In this document: piece after piece, positions 45,694 to 53,125 of the stretch
Layout: every line of letters begins with the position of its first letter
Position numbering within the stretch: position 1 is the stretch's first letter
Assembly (NCBI GenBank): GCA_022601395.1
Contig: JAJACS010000004.1
Coordinates: 47,385-111,384 of the forward strand
Direction of reading: 5' to 3'
Source: Chlamydiia bacterium
GTDB lineage: Bacteria; Chlamydiota; Chlamydiia; Chlamydiales; GCA-2402025
Length of the DNA stretch: 64,000 bases
Made by a program: the position numbers and the translations under genes
Notes under the pieces: model-generated
What the model saw: the letters and a program-made list of their open reading frames with translations, nothing else
What the model was told of the DNA's origin: nothing
Databases searched by the model: none

Positions 45694-47025
45694 ATGAGCA
45701 AGAAAAGTAAAATAAAACATAAGAGTATTTTGATCATTACGACCTCTGGAGGTGGCGGACACCTCCAGGCAGCTAGAGCAAAATACCTAGATGAGAAGTC
45801 GAAAAATCCTCATGTGAAAATCAAAGTAAAGGATCTTTTGAAGGAAGCCGGAGGCAAAGCATTCGGTAGATTTATGATCAATGTATGGGATGTTGCTCAA
45901 AGAAAAGGGTGCGTGAGAACTTTAGAGTTCTGGGTAAACAATGTCCCTATTTTTGATGTTCTTTTTGGCATCCCCGTATTTTTTCAAATACTCTATCGCT
46001 TATTTAGAAACGATGTTGATCATGTGATTGATACACAGCCCCTTTGTCTTTCATCGATCGTTGGAGCTGTTAGACTTTATCGCTTTTTTTCAAAAAAAAC
46101 TGTTGTTATTGAAAAATTTTTGACAGAGCTTCCAACAAACTACGCGACTCATTATCTAAAGCCCATTAAGAAGCTCAGAAAGAAAAATAGAGGTCTTGTC
46201 AAGCTTGTGACAACAGAGCCTCTTCTTTCTGACAATGAGACAGCAGAAAGCTTTTGGCAAAAGTACTGCGGCCTCTCAGAAAGCTTCATAAGCTACGGCG
46301 ATTTTCCAATAAGACCCAACTTCAAAAAATTCCAAAATAAAAAACTTCATAAAGATACCTTTCCCCTTCATATCAGGCTCAAGTCACCTGAAGAAAAAAG
46401 CTATTTTAAGGATGTTTTAAAAAAGGGCGGAACCAAGGCTACTATTAAAAACGACAACTTACAAATTAATATCGAGCCTTCGTGGAAAATCACCACTCTT
46501 ATGCTAGGAAGCCAACCTACACAAGAAGCTACTCTTCAGTATGTAAAGAACTTCATAGACGTAATTAATCACGAAAGCACAAAAAACAAAAAACATGTGT
46601 TCTTTGTATTCTGCTCAAAAAAGAAGTTCGAAGATGTTCCTCTTCAAAAACGTATTCATGAACTCGTTATGAATATGAAAGACTACCCAGAAAACCTTAC
46701 GATCATCCCTATGTCATCACAGGATGATGACGTGATAGCTCCGCTTTATTTCAGAAGTGATGCAACTGTTACAAAGGCTGGTGGGGTCACTGCTATGGAG
46801 CTCATTGCAGCTGCAAGAGGGAAAATCTGGATCCACCATGAAAACACCTTTAATCCTTTTGAAAAGCTACTTTTTGACAACCCTTTCTTCACCTTAAGCT
46901 CCTACAAGGGAATGCCTAAATGGGAGTATGGGAACGCAACTTACCTTGGCGAAATGAAGGGGGCTCAAATGGTCACCCCCGAAACCTTTTTACAAGCATC
47001 TCGTACTTTTCTATCAAGCGGCTAG
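45694..47025 (+). CDS. MGDG synthase-like GT-B glycosyltransferase
   Basis: A 443-residue soluble or peripheral enzyme with the layout of diacylglycerol glycosyltransferases (MGDG synthase/UgtP group) and MurG. The N-terminal glycine loop is IITTSGGGGHLQAARA near residue 13, the acceptor-side motif of that family. The C-terminal donor-site block reads ATVTKAGGVTAMELIAAARGK near residue 362 in two parts, followed by HHENTFNPFEK, the usual sugar-nucleotide binding region. No signal peptide is present. It could make a glycolipid, perhaps one used in the bacterial or inclusion membrane. MurG is unlikely, since the N-terminal motif is the MGDG type. The 3' end overlaps the convergent effector-like gene by 4 bp. 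Confidence 0.78.
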   Translation: MSKKSKIKHKSILIITTSGGGGHLQAARAKYLDEKSKNPHVKIKVKDLLKEAGGKAFGRFMINVWDVAQRKGCVRTLEFWVNNVPIFDVLFGIPVFFQILYRLFRNDVDHVIDTQPLCLSSIVGAVRLYRFFSKKTVVIEKFLTELPTNYATHYLKPIKKLRKKNRGLVKLVTTEPLLSDNETAESFWQKYCGLSESFISYGDFPIRPNFKKFQNKKLHKDTFPLHIRLKSPEEKSYFKDVLKKGGTKATIKNDNLQINIEPSWKITTLMLGSQPTQEATLQYVKNFIDVINHESTKNKKHVFFVFCSKKKFEDVPLQKRIHELVMNMKDYPENLTIIPMSSQDDDVIAPLYFRSDATVTKAGGVTAMELIAAARGKIWIHHENTFNPFEKLLFDNPFFTLSSYKGMPKWEYGNATYLGEMKGAQMVTPETFLQASRTFLSSG

Positions 47026-47729
47026 TTGTAAGACGACGGCTCAATAATCGCAGACGAAAAACCTTTCCAATCTTTGTTTTGAGCATATGGATTCATAACC
47101 TCAGCTTTTATATTTAGAGATCTATAAAACGCATCAAACTCATGCTGATAGTCACTTGGATGTCTACTGTTATAATACTTTTCCATGTTGCGCCCAAAAC
47201 CTTTATCATGAAAAGCTGAATACCCAAGAAAGCCATTCCATTTAAGAGAAAATGCTGAGTTATCCCTAAATGTTCTGAGCTTAGCCTTCAAGTCATCATT
47301 CTTTGCAATCGTCCAGATGAAACAAAGAGGATGCAGGTGATCTATACGCTTTCCTTGATCTTTGAGGTATTTTTGGTTGGATGGAAGAGCCATTGCTATT
47401 GTGCTCTTGGAATCCATAAAGTTGATGATATCAGCAATGATTGCCATCTCAGGATCTTTGATACGAAATCCAAAACCGATAGGCTCATAACCCTCTTGCC
47501 TTCTTTTTACTTTTTCACGGTTCGCTTTTCTTTCTTCGTAAACTCTTTGCTTTTCATCAAGTTTAGCTTTTCTGTTGTCTCTTCCTGCAATCATCTGTTC
47601 AAATTGCGCAAGAGAAGTTGAAAATGATCCAACATCATCAGCAACTCCCCTTGGGGTGTTATCCTGAATCATTGAAAAATCATTTCCGATTGTGTCTGCT
47701 GAATTGTCGACTGGCGATATAGCTTCCAT
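47022..47729 (-). CDS. Candidate effector 1 of the cluster (HP-W-GF domain), 235 aa
   Basis: Not a family I know. The first 60 residues are hydrophilic and likely disordered; about residues 60-75 are very basic (ERKANREKVKRRQ). The C-terminal 150 residues form a compact domain. It is shared with the proteins at 47819-48526 and 51563-52903: LHPLCFIWTIAKNDDL, then LKWNGFLGYSAFHDKGFGR, then DWKGFSSAII at the end. No signal peptide or membrane helix is present, so type III secretion or another route would be needed for export. It is the last of six minus-strand genes in the cluster. Function unknown. A host-directed role is inference from context and composition. Confidence 0.7.
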   Translation of the reverse strand: MEAISPVDNSADTIGNDFSMIQDNTPRGVADDVGSFSTSLAQFEQMIAGRDNRKAKLDEKQRVYEERKANREKVKRRQEGYEPIGFGFRIKDPEMAIIADIINFMDSKSTIAMALPSNQKYLKDQGKRIDHLHPLCFIWTIAKNDDLKAKLRTFRDNSAFSLKWNGFLGYSAFHDKGFGRNMEKYYNSRHPSDYQHEFDAFYRSLNIKAEVMNPYAQNKDWKGFSSAIIEPSSYN

Positions 47730-47818
47730 AGATGCACCTACGATATTGAGTTAAGAAAGCAAAGCAGTTTAACAATATCTTAATCTTAAAAAAAAGAATA
47801 AATATTGAAATACCTTGT

Positions 47819-48526
47819 TTACCTTTCTTGAAGAGCTTGCAAAATAAACGCTTCCCAAATGCAGTGATCAGAATATTTAATAGGATCCTTTTGTAATCTT
47901 CTTAGCTCAGCCTGCTCACTAAAAGCAGCCTTTGCAAGTAGGTCCATTTTAACTTTATCTAAACCTGCAGCTTTATAGAATGCATGCAACATAGGCTCAG
48001 ACTCTACAAAAGATGACTCACCAAATACTTTGACAAGCTCACGTCCAAGTCCTTCACTGCTAAAGGTAGAGTAACCAAGAAATGAGTTCCAAAGAACTGT
48101 TATCCACTGAGACTTTATACCTCGAAGATACTCTCTCGAGGCCTTATCTATCGAGAGTGAATAAAGAAAACAAAGAGGATGTAGTAACTCTACTTTTTTG
48201 CCTTCCGCTTTTACAAACGTTGCATTTCGAGGTAAAGCAAGCCCAGTCATACCCTGCTCGTTCATAAACGCTACAATCCCACGAACAGTATCAATTTGTG
48301 CCTTAGTTATAGGGAATTTCTTCCCTATAGGAAAGTGAGCCTCCCCTGCTTCTACTGCTGCGGCTCCCTTTGTATGCCTAGCTTTCTTTTTAGGGCCTCC
48401 TTGCGCCTTTTCTAGAGTACTTGGAACATCACTAAGTCCTCCTGGAGGCCTAGATCTTTCCTGACCTGTTGGAGGGGGAGTAGCTCCGAAATCTCTTCTT
48501 GTTACATCTCTACTTTCTGTTGCCAT
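47819..48526 (-). CDS. Candidate effector 2 (PKKKAR motif, HP-W-GF domain), 235 aa
   Basis: The frame opens at 48532, but I use ATG 48526, which lies 6 bases after AGGAG, whereas the first ATG touches that site. The N-terminal 65 residues are Pro/Arg/Gly-rich and end in GGPKKKARHTKGAAA, a nuclear-localisation-like patch. The C-terminal domain aligns by eye with the protein at 47022: LALPRN, LLHPLCFLYSL, VLWNSFLGYSTFSSEGLGR. The gene begins 16 bases after a terminator-like hairpin that follows the neighbouring gene. A decayed copy of its 5' end lies at 49563-49714, so the gene came from a duplicated cassette. Function unknown. Confidence 0.72.
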   Translation of the reverse strand: MATESRDVTRRDFGATPPPTGQERSRPPGGLSDVPSTLEKAQGGPKKKARHTKGAAAVEAGEAHFPIGKKFPITKAQIDTVRGIVAFMNEQGMTGLALPRNATFVKAEGKKVELLHPLCFLYSLSIDKASREYLRGIKSQWITVLWNSFLGYSTFSSEGLGRELVKVFGESSFVESEPMLHAFYKAAGLDKVKMDLLAKAAFSEQAELRRLQKDPIKYSDHCIWEAFILQALQER

Positions 48527-48541
48527 AACCATCTCCTAAAA

Positions 48542-48580
48542 TAAAAAAACCTGTTAAATGCGCGGCAGTTTAACAGGTTT
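48542..48580 (-). terminator. Intercistronic terminator-like hairpin (copy 1)
   Basis: AACCTGTTAAA (48548-48558) pairs with TTTAACAGGTT (48569-48579). Read on the minus strand it ends in seven T residues, then the Shine-Dalgarno AGGAG of the next gene. It leaves no room for a separate promoter before that gene. Confidence 0.8.
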
Positions 48581-48605
48581 TTACTTTAGGTCAAAAAAAA
48601 TATGA

Positions 48606-49391
48606 CTAGTCTTTGAAAAGTAAATTTCCAAGCTCTAGAAATTTATTCTCTTCAAATAGCCTTGCTATTGTACTTGTCTGTAAACCAGGTTTTGCAGAAG
48701 TCATTGCAGCAAATACCCTACTCTTTTGCCTATTGAACGTAGGTTGACGAACTGCATCAGCTAAAAAATCTGTTAAGAGTTTGAAACCTAAAAGGCTTTC
48801 CCCTTTTGCTTCGTATATTCCCTTGATTCTTGAGAGTAGAGGCTCTTTAAGCATACGGCCAACGATAAAATCAGGTCTTTTCACTCCCGTATTTGCAAAC
48901 TCATTAAATTCTTCAGAATTGATAATCGTGTGAAGTGTACCTCCAGCAAACATTGGCAACTGAGAGCGTGCTACATCAGCTACTATAGAAACGTAGTTCC
49001 TTTCTCCCAAATCGCAAAACAGATTCATCATATTATCAATGACTAATATCTGCCTTTCAGTAGGGCCTTCGTGAGCAGCAGCTTCTGTTTTAGATGCTGC
49101 ACTAGCAGCGGGTTTTCTCTTAGGTGCTGCACTAGCTGTTGCCTCTCTTGTAGATACATTCCTAGCTTTTTTCTTAGGTGGCAACTTTGCATCAACTGGA
49201 GCACTTGTTGCCTTACGTTTTTTTCCTCTTATTTTTGCTCCCTCTGCTTTTGCGATAGAGCTTACTCCACTACCAACGCCTAGTGGTGCTGGCTTTTTTC
49301 CCTTATAATCAGGTTTCGCAGCTTTTGCTGCATTTGCTGCACTTGCAGTTTTTTGTGCTGACGAATCTTGAGTACTTGGAACTTTAGGCAT
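48606..49391 (-). CDS. Candidate effector 3 (PPKKKAR motif), 261 aa
   Basis: Paralog of the protein at 49796-50464. I start it at ATG 49391 (MPKVPSTQ) because AAGGA precedes it and the paralog starts at the same aligned place; the frame is open to 49427. The first 110 residues are Ala/Lys-rich with KGKKPAP, GKKRKATSAP and LPPKKKARN, two basic clusters like a bipartite nuclear localisation signal. The conserved C-terminal part contains CDLGERNYVSIVADVARS, LPMFAGGTLHTI, GIYEAKGESLLGFK and KFLELGNLLF. No signal peptide. A gene for a related two-domain cassette lies beside it. Function unknown; nuclear effector or DNA-binding protein are the leading ideas. Confidence 0.72.
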   Translation of the reverse strand: MPKVPSTQDSSAQKTASAANAAKAAKPDYKGKKPAPLGVGSGVSSIAKAEGAKIRGKKRKATSAPVDAKLPPKKKARNVSTREATASAAPKRKPAASAASKTEAAAHEGPTERQILVIDNMMNLFCDLGERNYVSIVADVARSQLPMFAGGTLHTIINSEEFNEFANTGVKRPDFIVGRMLKEPLLSRIKGIYEAKGESLLGFKLLTDFLADAVRQPTFNRQKSRVFAAMTSAKPGLQTSTIARLFEENKFLELGNLLFKD

Positions 49392-49482
49392 ATTTTCCTT
49401 CATGGTTAGTTTTCTAAGAAAACACATTTTAACAAAACCACAATCTTATCCGAACTATTAAATTACTATTTATGTTAATTAA
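49389..49482 (-). promoter_or_regulatory. Conserved 5' region of candidate effector 3
   Basis: This stretch matches 50462-50557 upstream of the paralogous gene, with shared blocks CACATTTTAACAA, ACAATC and TTATGTTAATTAAA (TTATGTCAATTAAA in the other). The conservation of non-coding DNA implies it holds the promoter, duplicated with the gene. On the minus strand it includes the AAGGA ribosome binding site. Confidence 0.5.
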
Positions 49483-49562
49483 ATGTATCTTTTTTCACTC
49501 TTTGCTTATTAATTCATTTCTCTGAATAAACATGCTAATTAAAACCCGCTTCCAATTAAATC

Positions 49563-49714
49563 TTAGCTTTCTTTTTTATGGGCTCCTGCTGCCTTTTCTA
49601 GAGTATTTGGAATATCACTAAGTCCTCCTGGAGGCCTAGATCTCACCTCACCTGTGTTAGAGGGGGAGCAGCACCGGTATCTCTTCTTGTTACATCTCTA
49701 TTTTGTGTTGCCAT
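49563..49714 (-). pseudogene. Decayed 5' copy of candidate effector 2
   Basis: Starting at 49714 it reads MATQNRDVTRRD, matching MATESRDVTRRD of the intact gene at 47819-48526. A frameshift and stop (TGA) then follow. In another frame it continues RSRPPGGLSDIPNTLEKA, matching the intact copy, and stops at 49563. The rest of the gene is missing. The first ATG of the intact copy is ATA here, and the Shine-Dalgarno is weakened. It follows a hairpin like that before the intact copy. This is the relic of a duplicated two-gene cassette. Confidence 0.85.
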
Positions 49715-49731
49715 AACTATCTTCTAAAATA

Positions 49732-49770
49732 AAAAAACCTGTTAAACGCGCGGCGCGTTTGACAGGTTTT
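49732..49770 (-). terminator. Intercistronic terminator-like hairpin (copy 2)
   Basis: A 15-bp stem with one G-T pair: 49736-49750 (AACCTGTTAAACGCG) with 49754-49768 (CGCGTTTGACAGGTT), loop CGG. On the minus strand it ends in a T run. It is homologous to the hairpin at 48542-48580. Confidence 0.85.
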
Positions 49771-49795
49771 TACTTTAGGTCAAAAAAAAACATGA

Positions 49796-50464
49796 CTAAG
49801 CTTTAAAAACTAAATCTCCAAGCTTTTGAAATTCTTTCTTTTCAATTAGCTTCGCAATTGCAGCTTTTTTTAAACCAGGTTTTGAAGAGCTTATAGCTTC
49901 ATATACCCCATCCTTGTGCCTTTCGAACTCAGGCTTACTCATTGCCTTAGCTAAAGCTTCCTGTACGAAAGTGAAGCCTAAAAGAGATTCTCCTTTATCA
50001 GAGTATATCCCCTTGACTCTTCCGAGTAGGTCCTTGTTATCAAAGATACGACCAATGACTAAATCAGGTCTTTGCATACCTTCTAACTCTTTAAATTCTT
50101 CGGACTGTTTAATAGTGTAAAGAGTACCTCCAGCAAACATTGGAAGCTTTGAACGTGCTACATCTGCTACAATAGCAGGGTAACTCATTTCTCCCAGATC
50201 GCAATACTGAGTAACTACTTTATCAATGACTTCTATCTCTCTCTTCTTAAGGCTTATTTTCGCTTTTTTCTTAGGTGGCACCTTTACATCCGTTGGAGTA
50301 TCTGTTGCCTTACGCTTACCTTTTTCTTTTGCTCCCTCTGCTCTTGAAATAGAGCTTTCTCCACTACCAGCACCTGCTGGAACTGCTTTTTTCACCTTTT
50401 TAGGTTTCGCAGTTTCTGTAGCTTCTGATAATGCCGGCTTTTGAGCCTTTTTTACTTTATTCAT
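49796..50464 (-). CDS. Candidate effector 4 (PPKKKAK motif), 222 aa
   Basis: Paralog of the protein at 48606-49391, shorter by a reduced Ala-rich linker. The N-terminal tail has KKVKKAVPAGAG, GKRKATDTP and VPPKKKAKIS. PKKKAK is close to the SV40-type nuclear localisation signal, and with GKRK about 13 residues before it could act as bipartite. The C-terminal domain has CDLGEMSYPAIVADVARSK, LPMFAGGTLYTI, GIYSDKGESLLGF and SSKPGLKKAAIAKLIE. The start at 50464 has a weak AGGAAAAT site. No signal peptide. The gene is followed by the hairpin at 49732-49770 and a decayed copy of the next gene. Confidence 0.72.
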   Translation of the reverse strand: MNKVKKAQKPALSEATETAKPKKVKKAVPAGAGSGESSISRAEGAKEKGKRKATDTPTDVKVPPKKKAKISLKKREIEVIDKVVTQYCDLGEMSYPAIVADVARSKLPMFAGGTLYTIKQSEEFKELEGMQRPDLVIGRIFDNKDLLGRVKGIYSDKGESLLGFTFVQEALAKAMSKPEFERHKDGVYEAISSSKPGLKKAAIAKLIEKKEFQKLGDLVFKA

Positions 50465-50557
50465 ATTTTCCTAGATGGTTACTTATTTTCAACAAACACA
50501 TTTTAACAAGATTACAATCAAAACTAAACCGTAAATTATTACTTATGTCAATTAAAC
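50462..50557 (-). promoter_or_regulatory. Conserved 5' region of candidate effector 4
   Basis: Homologous to 49389-49482 (see that entry). The remaining 140 bp up to candidate effector 5 are AT-rich and contain that gene's terminator at 50637-50673. Confidence 0.5.
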
Positions 50558-50636
50558 TAATTGTTATTAATAGTTTGTGCGTTAATTCTATATTTAGAAT
50601 AAACATTCTGATTTTTTGGGAAAGTATATTCGATAC

Positions 50637-50673
50637 AAAAAAACCTGCTAAGCAAGACAGGCTTAACAGGTTT
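50637..50673 (-). terminator. Terminator after candidate effector 5
   Basis: AACCTGCTAAGC (50642-50653) pairs with GCTTAACAGGTT (50661-50672) with one mismatch. On the minus strand it runs into seven T residues. The outer AACCTG/CAGGTT is the same as in the two other cluster hairpins. Confidence 0.8.
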
Positions 50674-50699
50674 TACTTTAAGGTAAAAAAGTGTGTGTT

Positions 50700-51440
50700 T
50701 TAGTCACTTTTAGGACATTTAAGCGCATATCTTGCTAAATTAAGAAAGCTACCAGTATCTTCCTTGAGAGCAAGCTTTAGATGACCACGTACCATTTTCT
50801 CTTTAAGGTGATCATGCTCCTCGCAGATATCTGTAACATGCTGATCAAAAGTCCCTTCTGATTGAAGCTTAGCTACAGACACTTTTAGCATTGGGTCTAA
50901 TTTTGGAACGATATGTTCTCCGTATGTTGATACAATCCTTCTCATATTCCTTGTATGAGTTTCAGAACGTAGAACATGCTTTAATATATGAAAGGCTTTA
51001 CCACCTTCATGTAAGCGCTGTCTTTGATCAGACCTTAGGATATACCCTGCACCGTCCATTGCTAGATGCGCAAGTACTCCCGCATACCCAGTCATACCCT
51101 CTGTTGTTTCTTTATTTAAACCATTTAAAACAAAGTCTAAATCTTCAATATCTTGCTTTGTTAAAGCTTCTGGTTCTTTAGCAGCAGCTCCTTTTGCAGC
51201 AGCTCCTTTTGTCTCAACAGCTGCCTTTTTAGAGATATGTTTATCTCCCTCAGGTTGAGCATCAGCCTTTCTAACTCGAGAAGGATCTTTAGCTTTTCTT
51301 CCGCCAAGAGATTCAAGAGTACTATCTCCACTTAACCCTTGCGGAGCTTTTTCTTTTTTCTTAGCTTTTTTTGCTGACGCTGGAGGAAGAGAAGTCCCTG
51401 CAGCTTTTGTTGGGGATGCTACACCAGGTGTAGTAGACAT
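50700..51440 (-). CDS. Candidate effector 5 (Lys/Ala-rich tail), 246 aa
   Basis: A protein with a 90-residue low-complexity tail and a C-terminal helical domain of about 150 residues. The tail has AKKAKKKEKAPQG and an exact 15-bp tandem repeat at 51181-51210 coding for KGAAA units, similar in feel to chlamydial histone-like proteins. The C-terminal domain (ALTKQDIEDLDFVLNGLN, then AFHILKHVLRSETHTRNMRR) and its ending (LNLARYALKC) follow the same helical rhythm as the neighbours, but I cannot align them securely. An AGAGG site precedes ATG 51440. It starts 38 bp after the terminator of the M16-like gene. Function unknown. Confidence 0.68.
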   Translation of the reverse strand: MSTTPGVASPTKAAGTSLPPASAKKAKKKEKAPQGLSGDSTLESLGGRKAKDPSRVRKADAQPEGDKHISKKAAVETKGAAAKGAAAKEPEALTKQDIEDLDFVLNGLNKETTEGMTGYAGVLAHLAMDGAGYILRSDQRQRLHEGGKAFHILKHVLRSETHTRNMRRIVSTYGEHIVPKLDPMLKVSVAKLQSEGTFDQHVTDICEEHDHLKEKMVRGHLKLALKEDTGSFLNLARYALKCPKSD

Positions 51441-51470
51441 AATAACCTCTTTGTTTAATAAAACCGTTAT

Positions 51471-51513
51471 AATTTAAAAACGCTATAATAAAGCACTCTT
51501 GATTATAGCGTTT
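51471..51513 (-). terminator. Terminator after the M16-like fusion gene
   Basis: A 12-bp perfect stem: AAACGCTATAAT (51478-51489) and ATTATAGCGTTT (51502-51513). On the minus strand it ends in a TTTTTAAATT tract. Confidence 0.85.
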
Positions 51514-51562
51514 AATTACGATTTCCTACAAATAAAAGGAATTACTATCTCTTTTCAAATAC

Positions 51563-52903
51563 TTAGTACAGAATTGCCTTTAGAAGACCTTCCCAGTCTT
51601 TTCTGTCTACAAAATGCTGCACAACCTCTACATTAACATCCAGGGTCTCGCAGAAACCGATCACATGTGGCTGAATATTACTTCTATAGTACTCTTCTGT
51701 CATGCGCCTTCTAAAACCATCTATAAAGCCGTTCCATTTAAAAAAGCTTCTACGCACTTCTTGCAGGTCTGCTCTTAGTGTTGGATTAGTAAGGATCGTT
51801 GCAATAAACCTCATTGGATGAACGTGATTAATGGAGTGCCCCATCTTCTCCATTTCCTTCTTTTTCCAAAGAAGTTTGGGCACATTAGAAGTGCCAAGAG
51901 TATGAACAATTTTATAAATCGTATGTTTTTCTTTCTCTGAAACAAGTAGCCTATCAAAACTTTTTGGCTCTACAATATCATCTAATTCTTCGCTGCATTT
52001 GCGGGTGACTGGAAAATTCTCTTGTGTCAGGGCTAGAGTCTCTACCTTATAGGACATATCCATATCAAACTTATAGTCTGTAATATTAAATATAGAGCCT
52101 AGATTGGATCTTGCTACAAGAGGATCTTTTACAAATAAAGATCCTGATTGATTGGCATTGTCTAGAGCAATCAAGAATGAAAAATAACTTTTTATCGAAT
52201 TTGAAATGGCAAGCTCTGAAGTATTCCCTGTTACAAAGAGTACCATGTTCTGCGGCTTGTAGTTATCAAGAAAAAACGCTTTAATCTCAGACGCTGTTAT
52301 TTCTGGAAAGATGTCGCTTATACCTTCTAAGCTTGCTGCTGGATATTGCGTATCATCTTCAAAGAATGGCTGCCTTCTTTTAGGCTTACTTGGATGCTCT
52401 TTGCTGTTTCTTATAATCAGGTCTAGCTTCTCTTGTATGATTTTATCATCAAGGGTAGCCATCGTTTCAATGGCTCCACTTAAGAAATGAAAAGTAGAAT
52501 CCATCTGCTCTTGAGTCGGACTCTGGATTTCCCATTTGTACAGAGTAATGTTTGGAACAGCAAACAACTCTGGTTCATGCATCTGTATTTTTGCTACACC
52601 TGCATGATCTATGTTTTCAAATTCCGACTGCTTATCTTCGAGTGTGGATATAATAAGCATTTCAAGAAGATATGCTTGCAGTCTTTCTCTTTCTGTATAC
52701 CATTTATCATCAAAACGGATCGCAAGCTTCACCATCACTGAATTCTTCATCGCGTTGGATTGGGCTATACAGTAAGTTAAACCATTACTTAAATGCTCTA
52801 GAGAGACACAAGAGTTTACATGTTCAGCGGGCTTAGAATGCAGGTGCACACAAAAGGCACACACAAAGAAAGAAGTAAATAAAAGGGATTTGATATTTTT
52901 CAT
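51563..52903 (-). CDS. Exported inactive M16-peptidase-like protein fused to the cluster's HP-W-GF domain
   Basis: A 446-residue protein with a signal peptide (SLLFTSFFVCAFCVHLHS). The first 300 residues look like one M16 (pitrilysin/insulinase) unit: HLSNGLTYCIAQ, then EIKAFFLDNYKPQNMVLFVTGN, which is the typical KxYRPxNMxLxVxGD strand. The zinc motif HxxEH is absent; the matching place reads ERLQAYLLEM, so it should be catalytically dead. The C-terminal 120 residues carry INHVHPMRFIATILTN, FFKWNGFIDGF and DWEGLLKAIL, the same domain as in the proteins at 47022 and 47819. This fusion links the cluster to an exported protein. GGAG lies before ATG 52903. The division into domains is my reading and should be confirmed. 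Confidence 0.72.
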   Translation of the reverse strand: MKNIKSLLFTSFFVCAFCVHLHSKPAEHVNSCVSLEHLSNGLTYCIAQSNAMKNSVMVKLAIRFDDKWYTERERLQAYLLEMLIISTLEDKQSEFENIDHAGVAKIQMHEPELFAVPNITLYKWEIQSPTQEQMDSTFHFLSGAIETMATLDDKIIQEKLDLIIRNSKEHPSKPKRRQPFFEDDTQYPAASLEGISDIFPEITASEIKAFFLDNYKPQNMVLFVTGNTSELAISNSIKSYFSFLIALDNANQSGSLFVKDPLVARSNLGSIFNITDYKFDMDMSYKVETLALTQENFPVTRKCSEELDDIVEPKSFDRLLVSEKEKHTIYKIVHTLGTSNVPKLLWKKKEMEKMGHSINHVHPMRFIATILTNPTLRADLQEVRRSFFKWNGFIDGFRRRMTEEYYRSNIQPHVIGFCETLDVNVEVVQHFVDRKDWEGLLKAILY

Positions 52904-53125
52904 AGAGAAGCTCTCCTGTTGGAACCAATAATCTAGTGTAAAGAAAAAATTAATGCAATCTTAAAGCATGAAGATACTCTGTGCAATTTAATTACTGCAA
53001 CTTAGTATTCTCCATAGTGCCTAATTAACAACTATATGATTAAAGTTAAATTAATTTTCATTTTTCGTTGCTAATAATAATGATTTTCTACATGTATAGA
53101 GACTAACGAAAATTAGCATTCCAAG

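Noticed and set aside
50180..51215. Short repeats in the Lys/Ala-rich tails considered as a CRISPR or satellite array
   Set aside because: They are in frame, code for KGAAA-type units, and lack spacer structure. No CRISPR array or cas gene is seen in the window.
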